40,159 nucleotides of DNA from Streptomyces sp. NRRL WC-3742 (GTDB lineage Bacteria; Actinomycetota; Actinomycetes; Streptomycetales; Streptomycetaceae): contig NZ_JOCF01000085.1 in assembly GCF_000720635.1 (NCBI RefSeq), positions 1-40,159 of the forward strand, in the 5' to 3' direction. Positions 35,079 through 40,159 of the stretch are shown here, one piece after another. The notes under the pieces were generated by a model, which was given only the letters and a program-made list of their open reading frames with translations, was not told where the DNA came from and searched no databases. How positions within the stretch are numbered: position 1 is the stretch's first letter; each line of letters starts with the position of its first letter. The position numbers and the translations under genes were made by a program.

Positions 35079-36271
35079 CCGCCCCCGCGCACCCCGGGTG
35101 CGCCATCGACCTGCTCCAGCGGCACGTCCGGGCCCGCTACGAAGGCTTCCTCTCCGACCTGGCCCGGCTGGTCTCGGTGGACTGCGGCAGCTGGAACGCC
35201 GCGGGCGTCAACCTGGTCGCCGACTTCTGCGCCGACCGGCTCGCCTCGCTCGGCTTCACCGTCACCCGCACGCCCGCCGAGGACGACGACGGCCGGCCCC
35301 TCGGCGACATCGTGGTGGCCCGGCGCCGCGGCGACCTCCCGGACGGCCGCCGCATCCTGCTCCTCGCCCACATGGACACCGTCTACGACGACGGCACGGC
35401 TGCCGCCCGGCCCCTGCGGATCGAGGACGGCATCGCCTACGGCCCCGGCGTCACGGACGACAAGGGCGGCCTGCTGGCCGGCCTCCACGCCGCCGCGGCC
35501 ATCGGCGACAGCGGCGAACACCCGTACGCCGAGCTGGTGTTCCTGCTCACCCCGGACGAGGAGATCAGCTCGGCCGCCAGCCAGCCGACCATCGAGCGGC
35601 TGGCCGCCGAGGCCGACTACGCGCTCTGCCTGGAGGCCGCCCGGGAGAACGGCGACCTGGTCTGGGCCCGCAAGGGCATCGCCGACCTGCACCTCACCGT
35701 CACCGGCCGGGCCGCGCACTCCGGTGTCGAGCCCGAGCGGGGAGCCAACGCCGCGCTGGCCGCCGCCCACCTGATCACCGCGCTCCAGGGGCTGAACGGG
35801 CGGTGGCCCACCGTCACCGTCAACGTCGGTGTGGTGCACGCGGGTTCACGGACCAACGTGGTCTGCGCCGAGGCGAGGCTGGAGATGGAGATCCGCGCGG
35901 CCAGCACCGAGGAGATGGACTCCGCCCTCGCCGCCGTCGAGGAACTCGCCCTGCACCCGAGCGTCCCCGGCACGTCGGTGGCCGTCCACCGGCCCGCCGC
36001 CTGGCCGCCGATGGCGCCCACGGAGGAGGTCGCGGGCATGGTCGCCGAGGCTCAGGAGATCGCCGCCGATCTGGGCTTCCCGGTCACGGCGGTCGCCACC
36101 GGCGGGGCGGCCGACGCCAACCTGGCCTCCGCCCGGGTGCCCGTCCTGGACGGTCTCGGCCCGATCGGGGGCGGCGACCACAGCCCCGCCGAGTGGCTCG
36201 ACCTGAGCAGCGTCGTCCCCCGTACCACCCTGCTCGCGGCGCTGATCACCCGCCTGGGATCGAGGGCGTGA
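35075..36271 (+). CDS. M20 family metallopeptidase (carboxypeptidase G2-like)
   Basis: A 398-residue cytoplasmic dizinc hydrolase. The metal site is visible in order: His99 and catalytic Asp101 ([11 protein letters not shown]), bridging Asp near 128 ([10 protein letters not shown]), Glu162/163 (TPDEEISS, general base and ligand), Glu187 ([10 protein letters not shown]) and the last His in [11 protein letters not shown] dimerisation domain (about 200-310, [16 protein letters not shown]) is present. It has no signal peptide. GTG 35075 overlaps the ATPase stop, so it belongs to the importer operon; it probably cleaves the imported N-acyl amino acid, dipeptide or folate-like compound. Confidence 0.93.
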   Translation: MTAPAHPGCAIDLLQRHVRARYEGFLSDLARLVSVDCGSWNAAGVNLVADFCADRLASLGFTVTRTPAEDDDGRPLGDIVVARRRGDLPDGRRILLLAHMDTVYDDGTAAARPLRIEDGIAYGPGVTDDKGGLLAGLHAAAAIGDSGEHPYAELVFLLTPDEEISSAASQPTIERLAAEADYALCLEAARENGDLVWARKGIADLHLTVTGRAAHSGVEPERGANAALAAAHLITALQGLNGRWPTVTVNVGVVHAGSRTNVVCAEARLEMEIRAASTEEMDSALAAVEELALHPSVPGTSVAVHRPAAWPPMAPTEEVAGMVAEAQEIAADLGFPVTAVATGGAADANLASARVPVLDGLGPIGGGDHSPAEWLDLSSVVPRTTLLAALITRLGSRA

Positions 36272-36303
36272 CGTTCGGACCACGCCGGATCAGCGGTCGT
36301 CGT

Positions 36304-36319
36304 CGGGGCCCGTGCCCCG
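36304..36319. terminator. Weak hairpin between M20 and DUF2797 genes
   Basis: A 6-bp stem CGGGGC/GCCCCG with CCGT loop between convergent genes. Short, so a weak candidate. Confidence 0.35.
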
Positions 36320-36354
36320 GCGGCGGCCCGCAGGCGGGAGTTTGACGGCAGGCC

Positions 36355-37278
36355 CTAGAACAGCGCCTCCTGCGTGTCCGGCTCCGGCGGGCGCACCCGC
36401 TCCTCGACGGCGAGGCCCGCGCAGGCGCGGCCGGTGACGGGGGTGAGCGTCCAGCCCGTCAGGCGCCGGGTGTCCAGCAGCAGCGGGCCGGAGCCGTCCG
36501 GCTGGTCCAGGAACAGGTGGCGGCCCACCGGCGGGCGCAGCGCCCCGGCGATCACCGCGCCGTCCGCCAGGGCGGTGATCTCCCCGTACGCCTCCGGGGC
36601 GCCGGCGGCGAGGCCGAAGCGGTCGACGTGGTCCACCACCGGGCGGTCGGCGAGCAGTTCCACCGCGTGCCCGTCCAGCAGTCGGTGGGCACGCTCGCGG
36701 GCCTCGGTGAGGACGGTGCGGCGGTGCGCCTCGTCCCCGTGCGACCACCAGTGGTCCACCTTGAGACGGGCCTTGAAGCGCTCCCGGGCCATCCCCGAGG
36801 CGGAGACGGTGAGTTCGGCGCGGCGCACGGCGGGCAGGCTGCCCCGGGCAGTGAACGCGTAGGCCAGGGCGCCCTGTTCGAGCAGCCGGCTGTCCCCGCG
36901 CTGCTCGGCCGTCAGGCCCACCTTCAGCAGGCCCTCGCCGAACCAGGCGAGGTAGAGCATGTACGTGCGGCCGTCGTCGAGGATCTGGTCCCGGGCGAGC
37001 GCGAGGCCCCGGTCCACGCTCTGGCAGGCCGGGCACTGGGTAGCCCCGCCGTCCGGGGGGACGGTCGCGTGGTGCGGGCACGCCGTACGCTCCGTCGCGC
37101 CCGCCAGCCAGGCCCCGACACAGCGGCGCGGGCCGTGCAGCAGCCAGCCCACCTCGGCCCCGGGCTCGACGGCGCGCTCGTGCACCCGGGCGCCGGAGAC
37201 GGCCCCGAGCAGGGCGCGGCCGCCGTGCCAGCTCAGGCCGGTGGACATCCATCCGGGACGCTGCACCCCGATCGTCAC
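36355..37278 (-). CDS. DUF2797 family protein
   Basis: A 307-residue cytoplasmic protein. The N-terminal part has RRCVGAWLAG, then ACPHHATVPPDGGATQCPACQ, a His/Cys cluster fit for zinc (about 53-87). Next comes YMLYLAWFGEGLLKVGLTAEQRGDSRLLEQGALAYAF (about 105-141), which resembles a GIY-YIG-type fold in its Y...LKVG pattern, although the catalytic set is not evident. The C-terminal half is a separate alpha/beta region. It is the expected DUF2797 length. Start GTG 37278 follows GGGAGAGG. Function unknown; nucleic-acid binding is a guess from the zinc cluster. Confidence 0.85.
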   Translation of the reverse strand: MTIGVQRPGWMSTGLSWHGGRALLGAVSGARVHERAVEPGAEVGWLLHGPRRCVGAWLAGATERTACPHHATVPPDGGATQCPACQSVDRGLALARDQILDDGRTYMLYLAWFGEGLLKVGLTAEQRGDSRLLEQGALAYAFTARGSLPAVRRAELTVSASGMARERFKARLKVDHWWSHGDEAHRRTVLTEARERAHRLLDGHAVELLADRPVVDHVDRFGLAAGAPEAYGEITALADGAVIAGALRPPVGRHLFLDQPDGSGPLLLDTRRLTGWTLTPVTGRACAGLAVEERVRPPEPDTQEALF

Positions 37279-37345
37279 GCCTCTCCCTCACATGGAGTGG
37301 ATCGAAAGGAGAGAGGCTACCCGGTGGCACCGACAGAGCGGCCGG

Positions 37346-37552
37346 CTAAGCCGAGCGGCCGACCCCGACGATGAACGCCGGGTACGTGTTGCCCGTGTCC
37401 GGCGAGTCCCACGCGCTCACCGGCCCCCGGCCGATGTTCGGGGCGGTGTTGCCGCTCGGCCAGTCGGCGTGCGCCGTGCCGGCCGTCAGGGCGGCGATGC
37501 CGGCGGCAGCGGCGGCGGCCACGGCGAGGCGGCGAAGGGCGTGGTGCTTCAT
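37346..37552 (-). CDS. Small secreted peptide (68 aa)
   Basis: A 68-residue precursor. The signal peptide MKHHALRRLAVAAAAAAGIA ends at AHA (about residue 29), leaving a mature peptide of about 39 residues rich in Asn, Gly, Pro and Trp (DWPSGNTAPNIGRGPVSAWD). There is no Cys and no membrane segment. GGGGGAGAG lies five bases before ATG 37552. It is divergent from the Mrr-TerD gene across 163 bp. Not recognised as a chaplin, lanthipeptide or toxin; it could be a structural or signalling exopeptide. Confidence 0.75.
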   Translation of the reverse strand: MKHHALRRLAVAAAAAAGIAALTAGTAHADWPSGNTAPNIGRGPVSAWDSPDTGNTYPAFIVGVGRSA

Positions 37553-37715
37553 GAACTCTCCCCCGGAGTAGGCGTTCTGGCGATCCTCACCCAGCCCGAT
37601 CCCGGTGTCCAGCCCCGGGATGCGAGCCCGCAGGGACGTGCAGGTCGCGGCGGGTTCACCGGGCGCTCTATTGTGGCCGAGCGCGACAGCGCGGTGACGT
37701 GAATGGGGTGGAACG

Positions 37716-39851
37716 GTGGCGGGGCGGCGGAACAGCGGGGTGCTGGCGGTCTGGGCGGAGGCGCAGCGGCAGCAGCAGCGCCGGGAGGAGGCCCGCTGGC
37801 GTGCCGAGGCGGCGGAGCTGCGGCGGCACGAGCGCGATCAGCGGGAGGCACAGCGGGCGGCCGCCCGTAACGAGCGGGAGGCGAAGGCCGCCTACCAGCA
37901 GTCGCGGGAGGCGGAGGCGGCCCAGCGGACAGCCGAACTGGACGCCAGGGTCGGGGAGTTGCGCGGTCTGCTGGCGGCCGGTCTGGCGGCGCCCGCGTTC
38001 GGGCCGCAGGTGCTGCTGGCTCCGCGTCCGTTGGCGTCGTTCGATCCGGGCCCGCTGGGTGTGGCCGTTGCGATGCCGGACCAGCGCGATGCGAAGTACT
38101 ACGTGACGCCGCCGGACGCCGTCCAGGCCCGTAACGCCGGGGTGCGGCGCCAGTACGAGCAGTACCTCGCGCAGGCCCGGGCCGACTTCGAGCGGGACTG
38201 GTACGCGGCGCAGGCGCGGGAGGCGGAGCGGCAGCAGCGGCTGGCCGCCTACCACCAGGAGTACCTGGCGTGGGCGGAGCGTGTCCGCCGTGAGGACGCC
38301 GAGCGGGCGGCCGGTACGGAGGAGTTGCTGCGGCGTCTGCAGGCGGGTGAACCGGAGGCCGTCCAGGAGTACTTCACGGCGGGGCTGTACGCCTCGGCGG
38401 CCTGGCCGGAGGGTTTCCCGCACGCCCTGGTGGCGGCCTGGGACGCGGCGAACCGGGAGCTGGTGGTGAACTGGGAGCTGCCGGGTCCGGACGTGGTGCC
38501 GGCGGCGGCCCGGGTGCGGTACGTGAAGTCGGACGACCGCGAGGCGGAGGTGGCCCGCCCGGCGACGGAGCGCAAGGCGCTGTACAAGGAGGTGCTGGCG
38601 CAGTCGGCGCTGCGGGTGGCGGCGGAGCTGTTCCGGGCGGACCGGGACGGCCTGCTGGAGTCGGTGGTGCTGAACGGCTTCGTGCTGGGCATCGACCCGG
38701 CGACGGGCCGGGAGGCGGAGCGCTTCCTGTCGACGCTGACGGCCTCCCGCGCGGACTTCGCCGCCCTGGCGCTGGACCGGGTGGCCCCGGTGGAGTGCCT
38801 GCTGGGCCTGGGCGGCAAGTTGTCCTCGCGCCCGGAGCGGCTGGACGAGGTGAAGCCGGGCCGGCTGCCGGAGCAGGTGGGCGGCAGTGTGGCGGGGCAG
38901 GGCGGGGAGGGCGATCCGGACCTCTTCGAGATGGACCCGATCGAGTTCGAGGAGCTGATCGCGGAGCTGTTCCGGCTGCGCGGCTTCCGGGTGATGACCA
39001 CGGCCCGCAGCGGGGACGTCGGCGTGGACGTGGTGGCCGAGGACGTGGATCCGGTGACGGGCGGAAAGATCGTCATCCAGGCGAAGCGGTACAGGAAGAC
39101 GGTGCCGCCGACGGCCGTGCGCGACCTGGAGTCCACCGTGCGCCACCACGGCGCGATCAAGGGCATCCTCGTCACCACGGCGGGCTTCGGCCGGGGCTCG
39201 TACTCCTACATCGAGGGCAAGCCGCTGACGCTGGTGACCGGCCCGGAGCTGGTGGACCTGCTGGCCGAGCAGGGCCTGCGCGGCCGCCTCGGTGGCGGCC
39301 CGGCGCCCGCTGCGGAGGCGCCCCGGGAGGAGGCCCCGCAGAGCGCGCTGACGGTGAGTTGGCAGAGCCGGGCCGCCACCGGGGGCGCGGTGGAGCTGGA
39401 CGTGACGGCCTTCCTGTGCGCGGGCGGCCGGGTGCTGAGCGACGAGCACTTCGTGTTCTTCAACAACCCGCAGGACCCGGACGGCGCCGTGCGGCTGCAC
39501 CCGACGCGGTCGGTGCCGGGCGAGCCGGTGCGGGAGGCCCGGCTGAGCGTGGACCTGCACCGGCTGTCGGCGGCCGTGCAGGAGGTGGTGGTCGCGGTCT
39601 CCACCGAGGAGGAGGAGCCCGGTCCGCTGCCGCTCGGCCAGGTGTACGGGCTGGCGGTGGGGGCCTCGTACGGTCCGGGCGCGGACGGGCCGGCGCGCTG
39701 GCCGGGCGCCAACGGGGGCGTGCCGGACTCGGCGATGGTGCTGGGCTCGTTCCGGCGGGGGCAGGGCGGCTGGCGGTTCGAGCCGTCGGGCCGCACGGTG
39801 GCGAAGGGCCTGGCGGGGCTGGCGACGGCCTTCGGCGTCTCGGTGGAGTAG
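37716..39851 (+). CDS. Coiled coil - Mrr-type nuclease - TerD domain fusion protein
   Basis: A 711-residue protein of several parts. Residues 15-80 and 140-200 are highly charged helices likely to form coiled coils. A central region (about 215-375) matches no family I know. Residues about 405-520 form an Mrr_cat restriction-endonuclease domain: FEELIAELFRLRGFRV, GDVGVDVVA (Asp438), then IVIQAKRY (Gln455-Ala-Lys457), a complete PD-(D/E)xK-type site. Residues about 544-711 are a TerD/CABP domain: AVELDVTAFLC, SDEHFVFFNNPQDPDG, LSVDLHRLSAAVQEVVVAVS, AMVLGSFRRGQGGWRFEPSGR and the ending GLATAFGVSVE. Start GTG 37716 lies close after a GGGGTGGAA tract. It probably cleaves DNA under control of a stress- or metal-responsive TerD module. 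Confidence 0.9.
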   Translation: MAGRRNSGVLAVWAEAQRQQQRREEARWRAEAAELRRHERDQREAQRAAARNEREAKAAYQQSREAEAAQRTAELDARVGELRGLLAAGLAAPAFGPQVLLAPRPLASFDPGPLGVAVAMPDQRDAKYYVTPPDAVQARNAGVRRQYEQYLAQARADFERDWYAAQAREAERQQRLAAYHQEYLAWAERVRREDAERAAGTEELLRRLQAGEPEAVQEYFTAGLYASAAWPEGFPHALVAAWDAANRELVVNWELPGPDVVPAAARVRYVKSDDREAEVARPATERKALYKEVLAQSALRVAAELFRADRDGLLESVVLNGFVLGIDPATGREAERFLSTLTASRADFAALALDRVAPVECLLGLGGKLSSRPERLDEVKPGRLPEQVGGSVAGQGGEGDPDLFEMDPIEFEELIAELFRLRGFRVMTTARSGDVGVDVVAEDVDPVTGGKIVIQAKRYRKTVPPTAVRDLESTVRHHGAIKGILVTTAGFGRGSYSYIEGKPLTLVTGPELVDLLAEQGLRGRLGGGPAPAAEAPREEAPQSALTVSWQSRAATGGAVELDVTAFLCAGGRVLSDEHFVFFNNPQDPDGAVRLHPTRSVPGEPVREARLSVDLHRLSAAVQEVVVAVSTEEEEPGPLPLGQVYGLAVGASYGPGADGPARWPGANGGVPDSAMVLGSFRRGQGGWRFEPSGRTVAKGLAGLATAFGVSVE

Positions 39852-39878
39852 GTGGAGCAGGTGGAGCAGGTGGAGCAG
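39843..39878. repeat. 9-bp tandem repeat over the stop of the Mrr-TerD gene
   Basis: Four copies of GTGGAGCAG; the first copy reads GTGGAGTAG and provides the stop codon (39849-39851). A single T-to-C change would extend the protein by Val-Glu-Gln repeats. Confidence 0.85.
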
Positions 39879-39937
39879 GCTGCGTAGAAGGAGTGGAAGG
39901 ACCTTGGTCCTCCGGGACGGGTCATACCTGGGGAGGA

Positions 39938-39977
39938 GACGGGCCCCCGCCGCACCACCGAGTCGACGGGGGCCGTC
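39938..39977 (+). terminator. Terminator after the Mrr-TerD gene
   Basis: GACGGGCCCCCG and CGGGGGCCGTC pair over 11 bp with one bulged G, with a 17-nt loop. Confidence 0.65.
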
Positions 39978-40011
39978 CGTCTGTTCGGCATACGGATCAC
40001 CCCTTCACCTG

Positions 40012-40048
40012 TTGAAAGGATGAAACGGTAGGAATACCCGATTCATCC
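40012..40048 (+). promoter_or_regulatory. Promoter/operator region of the ABC gene at the right edge
   Basis: TTGAAA (40012-40017) is a -35-like box, and the dyad GGATGAA / TTCATCC (40018-40024 and 40042-40048) brackets the expected -10 position. It is AT-rich compared with its surroundings. Confidence 0.4.
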
Positions 40049-40062
40049 CTCAGGAGTCCTCC

Positions 40063-40159
40063 GTGACCACGTCGACCGCAACCGCCGTCCGTACCGGTCG
40101 GGCGGCCGCCCGCGCGACCGGCCTGAACAAGGTCTACGGGGAGGGCGAGACCCGCGTGG
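40063..40159 (+). CDS. ABC transporter ATP-binding protein, N-terminal fragment (runs off the window)
   Basis: Only the first 32 codons are in the window. After a Thr/Ala/Arg-rich start comes ARATGLNKVYGEGETRV, which matches the opening strand of MacB/LolD-type ATPases (ARxxGLxKxYGxGExxVxAL) found next to FtsX-like permeases. GTG 40063 is supported by AGGAGTCC upstream. The Walker motifs lie beyond the edge, so the call is provisional. Confidence 0.75.
   Translation, partial: MTTSTATAVRTGRAAARATGLNKVYGEGETRV

Noticed and set aside
37668..39560. A 630-codon minus-strand frame opposite the Mrr-TerD gene
   Set aside because: Arg/Leu/His/Gln-rich shadow; the plus strand carries clear nuclease and TerD motifs.

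Overview
The window is very GC-rich chromosomal DNA with strong third-position GC bias, short intergenic gaps and many GTG starts. Gene content (a leaderless-style sdhCAB operon, MurR/RpiR and TetR regulators, DUF2277, a TerD-domain protein, sugar ABC importer genes without their own ATPase) points to an actinomycete of the Streptomyces/Kitasatospora group. I see no rRNA, tRNA, CRISPR array, transposase or phage gene. It reads as ordinary chromosome-arm or accessory-core DNA with several locally odd loci. Region 1 (1-6.9 kb): a cytochrome P450, four small unknown or DUF genes set among short tandem repeats, an MFS exporter convergent with a gamma-carbonic anhydrase, a secreted class-C serine hydrolase, a DJ-1/PfpI protein and an RBBP9-like hydrolase. 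Region 2 (7.4-13.3 kb): a membrane protein; a class A penicillin-binding protein whose membrane anchor seems to have been deleted with a frameshift; a secreted TAP-like peptidase; and methionine aminopeptidase divergent from a small XRE regulator across an AT-rich palindrome. Region 3 (13.3-17.6 kb): a lipoprotein and two permeases of a UgpBAE-type carbohydrate importer, with a 26-codon ORF coupled by ATGA overlaps between the permeases, then an SMI1/KNR4-like gene. Region 4 (17.6-23.2 kb): a TetR gene with two copies of one operator, driving an MFS exporter that runs in frame without a stop into a short-chain dehydrogenase; DoxX; a thiamine-binding-type protein; and a SulP transporter preceded by a Cys-Cys leader peptide. 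Region 5 (23.2-31.2 kb): glyoxylate carboligase with a well-defined promoter and three similar operator-like sites, glutathione peroxidase, a LysR regulator divergent from sdhCAB, and two overlapping zinc-knuckle mini-genes. Region 6 (31.3-36.3 kb): a MurR/RpiR regulator followed by an amino-acid-type ABC importer and an M20 metallopeptidase, which looks like an uptake-and-hydrolysis unit for an acylated amino acid or small peptide. Region 7 (36.3-40.2 kb): a DUF2797 protein, a tiny secreted peptide, a 711-residue protein joining a coiled coil, an Mrr-type nuclease and a TerD domain, and the first codons of an ABC ATPase. The loci most worth a second look are the Mrr-TerD fusion, the broken PBP, the MFS-SDR fusion, the Cys-Cys leader before sulP, and the coupled 26-codon ORF inside the ugp-like operon.
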